Assembly (NCBI GenBank): GCA_035525015.1
Contig: DATLFC010000184.1
Coordinates: forward strand, 1-13,210
Reading direction: 5' to 3'
Origin: DATLEX01 sp035525015
Lineage (GTDB): Bacteria; Acidobacteriota; Thermoanaerobaculia; Gp7-AA8
Length of the DNA stretch: 13,210 nt
Shown here piece by piece: positions 1-6,238 of the stretch. How positions within the stretch are numbered: the stretch's first letter is position 1; each line of letters starts with the position of its first letter. A program made the translations under genes and the position numbers. The notes under the pieces were generated by a model. The model ran no database searches. It saw only the letters and a list, made by a program, of their open reading frames with translations, and was not told the origin of the DNA.

Positions 1-34
1 GATCCTTCGCCGTCTTCGCGGCTCAGGATGACAC
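1..34 (-). repeat. REP-like hairpin repeat overlapping the vapC 3' end
   Basis: Read on the minus strand this starts GTGTCATCCTGAG and ends GCGAAGGATC. From memory this resembles the GTCATCCTGAGC...GCGAAGGATC element scattered between genes in many bacterial genomes; copy number here cannot be checked. It can fold: ATCCT (2-6) pairs with AGGAT (25-29), and inside it GCCG (9-12) pairs with CGGC (19-22). The last sense codons and stop of the toxin gene (stop at 23-25) lie within it. The element may continue left of the window edge. Confidence 0.5.
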
Positions 35-412
35 GGAGCGCGGCGCCAGCTGAATGCCGGGGATGTCGTGAAAATCGGCCTCGTTCAACGTCCATAGCGC
101 CGCGTCACGGGCGATGGCCACCGCCGCCACCGCAAGATCGATCTCCCGCTTCCGCGGTGAACGGATCTTCCGGTACAGATTCGCAGCGATGATCGCTTCC
201 GCCGGTCCGAAAGCAACCGCCTCCGCTGCCGGAAACAGCTCTTCCTGAATCTCCAGTTCCACGGCGATGCGCGGCCCGCGGAGCCATTCGTAGAGAACGA
301 GGCTGCTGATCGCCAGCCGCTCACCGCGCTCGAAGAAACGACGCAGCCGCGGAGCGGAACGGCGACTGCCGCAGATCGCGTCCACGAGCGCCGAAGTATC
401 GACGAAGATCAC
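23..412 (-). CDS. vapC: VapC-family PIN-domain ribonuclease toxin
   Basis: The 129-residue product is a single PIN domain, normal length for a VapC toxin, which cuts RNA with Mg2+ or Mn2+ held by acidic residues. The expected acidic set is visible: Asp5 in VDTSAL, Glu42 in LYEWLRG, Asp92 in EIDLAVAA, and Asn110/Asp113 in LNEADF. Translation starts at a GTG that overlaps the antitoxin stop as GTGA, so the two are translationally coupled. No separate promoter is needed. The final residues (VSS) are encoded by the repeat at 1-34, so the natural C-terminus may have been changed by it. The family call is secure; the RNA target is unknown. Confidence 0.9.
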   Translation of the reverse strand: MIFVDTSALVDAICGSRRSAPRLRRFFERGERLAISSLVLYEWLRGPRIAVELEIQEELFPAAEAVAFGPAEAIIAANLYRKIRSPRKREIDLAVAAVAIARDAALWTLNEADFHDIPGIQLAPRSVSS

Positions 413-690
413 TGCGGCGAGCGTCGCCCGCCCGCTCTTCTGGCAGCGCGAAGCCGAGCCATCTCGCGGTCGACTTCGCTCGAAGGCCGGGTCGGAGGCA
501 TGGCCATCATCCGGTCCATCGCGGCCAGAAGACGCTGCCTCTCCGATTCACTGAGACGTCCGGCCCTCTCATGGTAATCGGCCACCGCCTCTCGTACGAC
601 CTGACTCTTCGGCTTGCCGAGCTGCGATGCCATCACGTCGATCGTTTTCACGGTCTGGTCGTCGAGAGTGAAGGTGACTTTTTTTGCCAT
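409..690 (-). CDS. Ribbon-helix-helix antitoxin partner of VapC
   Basis: This 93-residue protein precedes the toxin and overlaps it by four bases. Residues 3-42 (KVTFTLDD, then two helices ending in VVREAVADYHER) fit the ribbon-helix-helix (CopG/MetJ-type) DNA-binding fold: a short beta strand that enters the major groove, then two helices for dimerisation. The remainder, rich in Arg, Glu and Met, is the likely toxin-wrapping tail. Family knowledge says such antitoxins neutralise the nuclease and, with it, repress their own promoter. An 11-bp-period direct repeat over the ATG (685-705) is a plausible binding site. The ATG is followed by a run of A residues (AAAAAAAG) that encodes KK and could slip. 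The fold assignment is good; the VapB subfamily is not resolved. Confidence 0.85.
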   Translation of the reverse strand: MAKKVTFTLDDQTVKTIDVMASQLGKPKSQVVREAVADYHERAGRLSESERQRLLAAMDRMMAMPPTRPSSEVDREMARLRAARRAGGRRSPQ

Positions 691-705
691 ACTAGTGCCA
701 TACTA
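685..705 (-). promoter_or_regulatory. 11-bp direct repeat over antitoxin start, candidate autoregulatory operator
   Basis: On the plus strand TGCCATACTA occurs at 685-694 and again at 696-705, followed by a partial CCATA at 706-710. The period is 11 bp, about one helical turn, and the proximal copy contains the antitoxin ATG. Repeated half-sites one turn apart are what ribbon-helix-helix dimers typically bind, so this is a reasonable operator for toxin-antitoxin autorepression. Binding is inferred. Confidence 0.45.
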
Positions 706-712
706 CCATAGC

Positions 713-776
713 GTTGGTCGTTGGTCGTTGGTCGTGGGCGGAGGGGACGACCAACGACCAACGACCAACGACCAAC
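713..776. repeat. Perfect 23-bp inverted repeat built from the heptamer GTTGGTC
   Basis: The left arm (713-735) holds three GTTGGTC heptamers plus GT. The right arm (747-769) is its exact reverse complement and is extended by a fourth GACCAAC to 776. The loop is GGGCGGAGGGG (736-746). Because the arms are themselves tandem repeats, the hairpin can slip by seven bases. It fills the gap between the aldo/keto reductase stop (776-778) and the toxin-antitoxin promoter. There is no T-tract on either side, so it is not a classical intrinsic terminator. Confidence 0.9.
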
Positions 777-1738
777 TACCCCCGATACACCCTCCGCACC
801 CACGCCGCTTCGTCGGGGCTGAGCGGCTCGCCGACCGCGCTGGCGGCGCGGACCTGCTGTTCGTTCCGTTGCCCGAGGAGGACGCAGGCGGTCTCGTTGC
901 CGGTCAGGAGTGCGCCGATCACGGCGTGGAGCACCGGTTCGCTGTGGCCGTCGAAGTGTTTCCGCATCGCCTCCGCCGCACGGCGATAGCGGGCGATTGC
1001 TTCCGGATCATTGAAGGCGGCCACCCCGCGGCGGAAGTCGCCTTCCGGAAACTGCTTCGCCTCTTGGTACTTGCCGAGGAGCAGACCGTGTTTAATGGGC
1101 GAGAAGAACGCGACGCCGAGATCGTGGTCGTCGACCCAATTCTTCAGGCCGCTCTCCTCGTAATCGTCGTCGATCAGGTTCCGGTACGGCTGCACGACGT
1201 CGGGATCGGCGCGCCGGATGAATTTCATGATCTTCTTCGAATCCCAGTCGGAAAGGCCGACGAAGCGGATCTTCCCCTGATCGCGGAGACTCCGCATCAC
1301 CGCCAGTGCGTCGTCGAAATACTCGTCGTTCGGGCCGAAGTCGCAGTGATGAAAGTAGTAGAGATCGATGACGTCGGTCTTCAGGTTGCGCAGCGAACGG
1401 TCGCACTGCTTTCGCATGAAGCCGGGGTCGTAGTAGTGCGTGCCCGGCTCGCGCACCCAGCCGAACTTCGTGGCCAGGAAGATGTCGCGGCGCGGCACCT
1501 CGCCGAACACCTCCCCGATCAGCGTCTCGGCGTGGCCGTCGCCGTAGGCATCGGCCGTATCCCAGTGCGTGATGCCGGCACGATGCGCGGCGACGAGGGC
1601 TCGCTTTGCCGCATCGTCGTCGTGTCCGCTCCATCCGACGGACGCGCCTTCGCTCACCAGCGGCCCGCCATGTCCCCACGTACCAAGCGAGACGGTGGGC
1701 ACTTCGACGTTCGTTCTTCCGAGGCGGATGTGTCGCAT
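776..1738 (-). CDS. Aldo/keto reductase
   Basis: This 320-residue protein is the usual length for an NAD(P)H-dependent aldo/keto reductase, a cytosolic TIM barrel that reduces aldehydes and ketones. The catalytic tetrad is visible: Asp60 and Tyr65 in WDTADAYG, Lys91 in ATKFGW, and His130 in YYFHHCD. SLGTWGHGG near the N-terminus and the later LSDWDSKKI and FFSPIKHGLL segments fit the barrel. I chose the ATG at 1738 because MRHIRLGRT is where family members begin; the frame also opens to an ATG at 1810, which would add 24 poorly conserved residues across the HIT gene. No Shine-Dalgarno is visible. The gene is divergent from the HIT gene with start codons 16 bases apart. The substrate is unknown. 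Confidence 0.9.
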   Translation of the reverse strand: MRHIRLGRTNVEVPTVSLGTWGHGGPLVSEGASVGWSGHDDDAAKRALVAAHRAGITHWDTADAYGDGHAETLIGEVFGEVPRRDIFLATKFGWVREPGTHYYDPGFMRKQCDRSLRNLKTDVIDLYYFHHCDFGPNDEYFDDALAVMRSLRDQGKIRFVGLSDWDSKKIMKFIRRADPDVVQPYRNLIDDDYEESGLKNWVDDHDLGVAFFSPIKHGLLLGKYQEAKQFPEGDFRRGVAAFNDPEAIARYRRAAEAMRKHFDGHSEPVLHAVIGALLTGNETACVLLGQRNEQQVRAASAVGEPLSPDEAAWVRRVYRG

Positions 1739-1754
1739 ATGCTGCGCGATGCTA

Positions 1755-2171
1755 ATGCAATGCGCATTCTGTGAAGCGGAAAACGAGCTCTCGCGATTCG
1801 GCACCGTCATCCATGAGGATCGTCACTGCGCCGTGCTCCTTCATCCCGACAGCGCGGTGGCCGGGCACGCCATGCTCGTCTGGAAGCGGCACGTCGAGAA
1901 CGTGGCCGATCTCACACCCGGCGAGCTCGCGCACTTCGCGTCGCTCCATCACGCCGCCGAGCAGGCCCTCCTGCAGGAGACCGGCCGCGAGCGTGCCATC
2001 CTGCTCAAGCTCGGACTCCAGGTGCCGCATCTCCATCTGCACATCTACCCGGTCGCGGCGACGTCCACCCGCGACGAGGTGATGCGGGCGATCAACGGCA
2101 CCACGGAAGAGCGGCGGCCGGAGGGGTTCGGGGAGCGGTGCGCGCGCGCCTTGACAGCGTTGCTCTCCTGA
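1755..2171 (+). CDS. HIT-family (histidine triad) nucleotide hydrolase/transferase
   Basis: This 138-residue protein carries the histidine triad as PHLHLHIYP (His92, His94, His96), the active site of HIT enzymes that hydrolyse or transfer nucleotidyl groups (AMP-lysine-like conjugates, Ap4A). The N-terminal CAFC (Cys3, Cys6) matches the zinc-site pair of the Hint/Fhit-like branch, and GHAMLVWKRHVENVADL is the usual second block. The start is the ATG at 1755; an in-frame ATG at 1749 is the alternative. No ribosome site is visible, and the promoter must lie within the reductase gene unless the message is leaderless. The stop TGA abuts the next gene's ATG, suggesting co-transcription with the TetR gene. 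The physiological substrate is not predictable. Confidence 0.88.
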   Translation: MQCAFCEAENELSRFGTVIHEDRHCAVLLHPDSAVAGHAMLVWKRHVENVADLTPGELAHFASLHHAAEQALLQETGRERAILLKLGLQVPHLHLHIYPVAATSTRDEVMRAINGTTEERRPEGFGERCARALTALLS

Positions 2172-2179
2172 ATGAGCAT
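2151..2179 (+). promoter_or_regulatory. Candidate sigma-70-like promoter for the FadR-like gene
   Basis: A perfect TTGACA (2151-2156) lies in the last codons of the HIT gene, followed after 17 bases by GAGCAT (2174-2179), a weak -10 match sharing three of six bases with TATAAT. Transcription would begin about 2186, inside the adjacent palindrome and just before the second possible ATG at 2190. The -35 box is convincing; the -10 box is not. Confidence 0.4.
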
Positions 2180-2187
2180 TCATTCAG
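2168..2187. promoter_or_regulatory. FadR-type palindromic operator
   Basis: CTGAATGA (2168-2175) and TCATTCAG (2180-2187) form a perfect 8-bp inverted repeat around GCAT. The TetR-type FadR of Bacillus subtilis binds TGAATGA-N4-TCATTCA (recalled from published work), which this matches at all 14 arm positions. It overlaps the -10 region and first codons of a FadR-like repressor gene, the expected place for autorepression relieved by long-chain acyl-CoA. The sequence match is seen; binding is inferred. Confidence 0.75.
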
Positions 2188-2804
2188 ACATGGCCCGCTC
2201 ACCTTCCTCCACCCCCACCGAAAATCTCCCCCGCACCGCTTCCAAACGCGACCGCATCCTCCGCGCCGCCGTCGACGTTTTCGCCCGATCCGGCTACTTC
2301 AACGCCAAGGTCTCCGAGATCGCGAAGACGGCCGGCGTCGCCGACGGGACGATCTATCTCTACTTCGACGGGAAGGAAGACCTTCTCATCACGATCTTCC
2401 GCGAGCACACGCGCAACTACCTGCAGTCGCTCCAGGCGCAACTCGCCGCCGTGTCGCGTCCCGAAGACCAGCTCCGCTCGACGATCCGCCATCATCTCGA
2501 GAGCCTCGGCCGCGACCGCGCGCTGGCCGTGGTCTACCAGGTCGAGCTCCGCCACAGCCTCAAATTCATGAGCCTCTTCTCGCAGGAAGAGGTCGCCGAC
2601 TACCTCGATCTGCTGCGACGGATCGTCGAGCAGGGACAGACCGCGGGGGTGTTCCGCCGGACGCTGCACCCGCAGCTGGTGGCGAAGGCGGTCTTCGGGA
2701 TCCTCGACGAGATGGTGACGTCGTGGATGCTCTCCGAGAAGGATTACCCGCTGGAGGATCAGGCGGAGCAGATCGCCGATCTCGTCCTGACGGGGCTGCT
2801 CTGA
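2172..2804 (+). CDS. fadR: TetR-family regulator, FadR-like (acyl-CoA responsive)
   Basis: This 210-residue protein has a TetR helix-turn-helix at residues 25-71, with AGVADGTIYLYF as the recognition region. The C-terminal domain carries VVYQVELRHS (120-129) and ILDEMVTSWM (177-186), which I recognise from the Bacillus/Thermus TetR-type FadR. That family represses fatty-acid beta-oxidation genes and releases DNA on binding long-chain acyl-CoA. The palindrome at its start matches the FadR consensus. Two starts are possible: the ATG at 2172, directly after the HIT stop, and the ATG at 2190, which would place the operator upstream of the coding region. Neither has a Shine-Dalgarno. No beta-oxidation genes are visible here, so any regulon lies elsewhere; the protease gene 20 bases downstream may be co-transcribed. 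The TetR call is certain, the FadR subfamily likely. Confidence 0.85.
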   Translation: MSIHSDMARSPSSTPTENLPRTASKRDRILRAAVDVFARSGYFNAKVSEIAKTAGVADGTIYLYFDGKEDLLITIFREHTRNYLQSLQAQLAAVSRPEDQLRSTIRHHLESLGRDRALAVVYQVELRHSLKFMSLFSQEEVADYLDLLRRIVEQGQTAGVFRRTLHPQLVAKAVFGILDEMVTSWMLSEKDYPLEDQAEQIADLVLTGLL

Positions 2805-2824
2805 TCGTGACATCCTGACGCGTC

Positions 2825-5800
2825 ATGCGGCTCACGCGGCGCGACTGGACGTTCATCGCCATCTGCCTCGCGGTGGCGGTGGCCTCGCTTCTGGTCATCA
2901 CGCGCTGGTTCGGCGTGGCGTTTCCGGAAGCGTCGATCGACTTCGAATACGACAGAGCGGAATCGCGAACGGCAGGCGCCGCCCTTCTGCGTGAGATCGG
3001 CCTCGACACCGGCGGCATGAAGCACGCCGTGACGTTCGAGTCGGACGATCTGGCGCGCATCTATCTGGAACGGACGCTCGGCCTGGAACGGGCGAACCGG
3101 GTGATGGCCGACGAGGCGCTGGTCTGGTACTGGCGGCATCGGTGGTTCCGTCCGCTGCAGGAAGAGGAGTACGCGGTGGAGATCGCGCCGACGGGCGAGC
3201 TCGTCTCGTATGCACGGACGATCCCGGAGCAGGCGCCGATGCCGGACGTGGAAGAAGCGCGCGCGCAGGCGGGGGCCGAAGCGTTTCTGCGCCGCGCGGG
3301 GATCGATGCGGCGTCGCTCGATCTGGTGGCCCGCAGCGAACGGCGCCTCCCCGCGCGCGTGCAGCGGATCTTCACCTGGGAATCGAAGACGTTCCGCCCG
3401 GGCGGTGCGGCGTATCGCTACGTGGCGACCGTGGACGGCGGGGCGGTCAGCAGCTTCGCGCGGCGGCTGCGCGTTCCGGAGGAGTGGATCCGCGGCTATC
3501 GCGAGCTGCGCTCGAAAAACGAAGCGGCAGGACGCGTCGATCTCATTTTCCTTCTGATCACGATGCTGGCCGCGCTGGCGGTCTTCATCGGACGGCTGCG
3601 GCGCGGCGACATGCAGCTCCGTTTTCTGCTGACGATCGGAGCGGTGACGGCCGTTCTCGTGGCCGGCGTGACGGTGAACTCCTTTCCATCGGCGCTGGCG
3701 TCGTACGACACGACCACATCCTACCCGGCGTTCCTGGCGCAGCTGCTCCTCATCACGGCGATCCAGAGCGTCGGCAGCGCGATGCTGCTGATCGTCATCT
3801 GCGGCGCGGGAGAAGTGCTCTACCGCGAGCGGCTGCCGCGGCATCTGGCCATCCCGCGCCTCTGGACCGTGCGTGCGCTGGCCTCGAAACGCGTCTTCCA
3901 GTCGCTGATCCTCGGCTACACGCTGGTCGGGCTTTTCATCGCCTACCAGGTCGCGTTCTACGTGGCGGCGGCGGAGCTCGGCGCGTGGGCGCCCGCCGAC
4001 ATTCCCTACAGCGACATTCTGAACACGGCGTTTCCCTGGATCGCCGTCCTCTTCGCCGGATTTTTTCCCGCGTTCTCCGAGGAGTTCCTCTCGCGCGCGT
4101 TCTCGATCCCGTTCTTCGAGCGCGTCCTCCGCTCGCGGATCTTCGCCATCGTCCTGGCGGGATTCATCTGGGGATTCGGCCACGCCACCTATCCGCAGCA
4201 GCCCTTCTACATTCGCGGCCTCGAGGTGGGGCTGGCCGGCGTGCTGCTCGGATTTCTGATGTACCGCTACGGGCTGCTGTCGCTGCTCATCTGGCACTAC
4301 ACGGTCGACGCGGTCTACACGTCGCTCCTTCTCTTCCGCTCCGGCAACGCGTACTACATCGCCACCGCGGCGACGGCGACGCTGGTGTTCGCGTTTCCAC
4401 TGGCGGCCTCGATCGTTCTGTACATCAGGAATCGCGGCTTTCTCCCGGATGATGACCTGACGAACGCCGCGCTTCCGGCCCCGGCGGCGGTCGCTCCTCC
4501 CGAAGAGCCGGCGGACGCTCCGATGCCGCCCCCTCTCCGTCCATCGCGGAAACGGATCGGCGCGGCCGTCATCGCCGTTTGCGCCGCCACCGCACTCGTC
4601 GTCTTTCGCCCCGCCACACCGCAGGACGTCGTGAACTACCGGATCGACGGCGAGGAGGCGAAGGCGGCGGCGCGATCGCACCTCCGCTCGCTCGGCGAGC
4701 CGCTCCCCCCGCGCGTGGCCGCCATTCCGGTGAGCGGTTTCCGCTCCTGGGACGACAACTCGCCGCGCGAAGAGGGAGGAGCGCCGGGGGGCTTCGACAC
4801 GATCGCCGCGACGTACATGGTGCGCGAGGGGATGCCCATCGTGCGGCTGAACGAGATCATGCGCGAGGAGATCCCCGCCGCGACGTGGATGGTCCGCCTC
4901 TTCACACCGGAGGAGAAGACCGAGTATTTCGTCGAGGTCGACGCGCGCGACGGCCGCGTGGCCGGCTATCACAAGTACGCCGACGAATCGGCGCCGGGCG
5001 ATCATCTCGAGAGGGAGGCGGCGCTGCTCCTGGCGCGCCGCGCCTTCCGCCGCTACGGAGCGGACTCCAGCGGGCTCGAGCTTCGCGAAGCACTTTCATT
5101 CCAGCAGCCAAACCGCCGCGACTGGCTTTTCCACTTCGAGCAGCAGCCGCCGCTGATCGGCAAGGCGACGCGGCGCACGACCGTTCGCGTGATGGGATCG
5201 CAGATCAGCCAGTTCATCAACACGATTCACATCCCGGAGTCGGTGTACCGGGAAGCGAGTCAGCAGACGCTGGTCAGCATCGTCCTTCTGGTGCTGAAAC
5301 TGGCCGGCATCGTCGTCGGGCTGGCGCTCGTCGTGGCCGGAGCGATTCTGGCGACACGCCACGGCGGTGCGGCGTGGCGGCGCGCCGCACGGATCACGGC
5401 GCTGCTGGCCATCATTCCGATCGTGACGGGCGCGGTCCGCGGCGACCGGCTCCTCTTCACGTACAGCACGACCACTGCCTGGGAGACCTTCACGCTGAAC
5501 GTCGTCACGGACATCATCCGCACCGCCGGCCTGCAGATTCTGGTCGTGTTCCTCGCGGTGGCGGGCATTCTGTCGGTTCATCCGTACGCCGTTCGCCTTT
5601 TTCGCGCCGAGGGGCGTCCGCGCTTCGGACGCGCCGCCGCGGTCGCGGCGCTGACCGCCATCGCCCTCTTCGTGATCTTCGACGAGGCGATGCGGTGGGC
5701 GCAGCGTGCGGTTCCCGCCATCATGCGGATCGACGAGCTGTCGATTCCGGCTTCGATCGGATTGCAGCTGCCGTCGCTCCTCGAAACGTTCGAGGCCGTC

Positions 5801-6238
5801 ATCGCCGCCATCGTGCTGCCGGCAGCCGCGGCTCTCTATGTCGTCGTCGTGGCGCGGTGGCGCCGGCAGTGGCTGGCCTCCGTCGTGACGGGGTTGATCA
5901 TCTTTTCCGTCTCGCTCGACACCAACGCTTCGCTGCGCGAGCTTCCCTTCGCCCTCGGCGCCGCCGCCGCGCTCGCCGCGGTCGTCTGGATCACGGCGCG
6001 ATTCATCCTCGGCTCGAATCTTCTGGCCTGGCCCGCCACCGTCTTCGTCGCGTCACTCCTGCAGGGCGCCGGGGCGCTTCTGCAGAACGACCGCGGCGAC
6101 CTCCTGCTTCACGGCGCGATCCTCCTCGCCCTCGCGACGGCGACGCTCATCTGGCTGGCGGCGCGCCCAGCGCCGCCGCCGTCTCCTCCGGATGCGAGAA
6201 GTGACACCCGTGCGCCCCTGGAACCGTCGTCTGCGTGA
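2825..6238 (+). CDS. Tandem-duplicated CPBP-family intramembrane metalloprotease, C-terminal half degenerate
   Basis: This 1137-residue polytopic membrane protein is far longer than a standard CPBP (Abi/Rce1-type) protease. Half one has an N-terminal membrane segment (about 9-29), a soluble region to about 235, then a helix bundle from about 239. The CPBP motifs are present: Glu419-Glu420-x3-Arg424 (SEEFLSR), His453 (WGFGH) and His491-x3-Asp495 (HYTVD). A Pro/Ala linker (about 545-575) leads to half two, which repeats the layout: membrane segment (about 578-595), soluble region, and another bundle. Paired landmarks are RRLRVPEEWIRGYRE with NTIHIPESVYREA, and SYDTTTSY (293-300) with TYSTTTAW (879-886). 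In half two the positions of all three motifs lack the catalytic residues. No Shine-Dalgarno is visible; the gene follows the FadR-like gene by 20 bases. Its 3' end overlaps the hydrolase gene antisense for 92 bases. The substrate is unknown. Confidence 0.88.
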   Translation: MRLTRRDWTFIAICLAVAVASLLVITRWFGVAFPEASIDFEYDRAESRTAGAALLREIGLDTGGMKHAVTFESDDLARIYLERTLGLERANRVMADEALVWYWRHRWFRPLQEEEYAVEIAPTGELVSYARTIPEQAPMPDVEEARAQAGAEAFLRRAGIDAASLDLVARSERRLPARVQRIFTWESKTFRPGGAAYRYVATVDGGAVSSFARRLRVPEEWIRGYRELRSKNEAAGRVDLIFLLITMLAALAVFIGRLRRGDMQLRFLLTIGAVTAVLVAGVTVNSFPSALASYDTTTSYPAFLAQLLLITAIQSVGSAMLLIVICGAGEVLYRERLPRHLAIPRLWTVRALASKRVFQSLILGYTLVGLFIAYQVAFYVAAAELGAWAPADIPYSDILNTAFPWIAVLFAGFFPAFSEEFLSRAFSIPFFERVLRSRIFAIVLAGFIWGFGHATYPQQPFYIRGLEVGLAGVLLGFLMYRYGLLSLLIWHYTVDAVYTSLLLFRSGNAYYIATAATATLVFAFPLAASIVLYIRNRGFLPDDDLTNAALPAPAAVAPPEEPADAPMPPPLRPSRKRIGAAVIAVCAATALVVFRPATPQDVVNYRIDGEEAKAAARSHLRSLGEPLPPRVAAIPVSGFRSWDDNSPREEGGAPGGFDTIAATYMVREGMPIVRLNEIMREEIPAATWMVRLFTPEEKTEYFVEVDARDGRVAGYHKYADESAPGDHLEREAALLLARRAFRRYGADSSGLELREALSFQQPNRRDWLFHFEQQPPLIGKATRRTTVRVMGSQISQFINTIHIPESVYREASQQTLVSIVLLVLKLAGIVVGLALVVAGAILATRHGGAAWRRAARITALLAIIPIVTGAVRGDRLLFTYSTTTAWETFTLNVVTDIIRTAGLQILVVFLAVAGILSVHPYAVRLFRAEGRPRFGRAAAVAALTAIALFVIFDEAMRWAQRAVPAIMRIDELSIPASIGLQLPSLLETFEAVIAAIVLPAAAALYVVVVARWRRQWLASVVTGLIIFSVSLDTNASLRELPFALGAAAALAAVVWITARFILGSNLLAWPATVFVASLLQGAGALLQNDRGDLLLHGAILLALATATLIWLAARPAPPPSPPDARSDTRAPLEPSSA

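Noticed and set aside
713..776. CRISPR-like or intrinsic-terminator reading of the heptamer repeat
   Set aside because: Units are seven bases with no spacers, so it is not CRISPR. Neither side of the hairpin has a T-tract, so it is not a classical terminator.
614..1774. A 386-codon plus-strand open frame across the antitoxin start, the heptamer repeat and the reductase
   Set aside because: It is a complement-frame shadow; the reductase on the other strand has its complete catalytic tetrad, and the frame runs through the hairpin repeat.
1739..1810. Longer reductase start at the ATG ending at 1810
   Set aside because: The extra 24 residues are not family-like, would overlap the HIT gene by 56 bases, and have no ribosome site.
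2759..5005. A 748-codon open frame antisense to the FadR-like and protease genes
   Set aside because: Its translation is Arg/His/Asp-rich low-complexity sequence with no recognisable motif, typical of the antisense frame of high-GC coding DNA, while the opposite strand encodes clear CPBP motifs.
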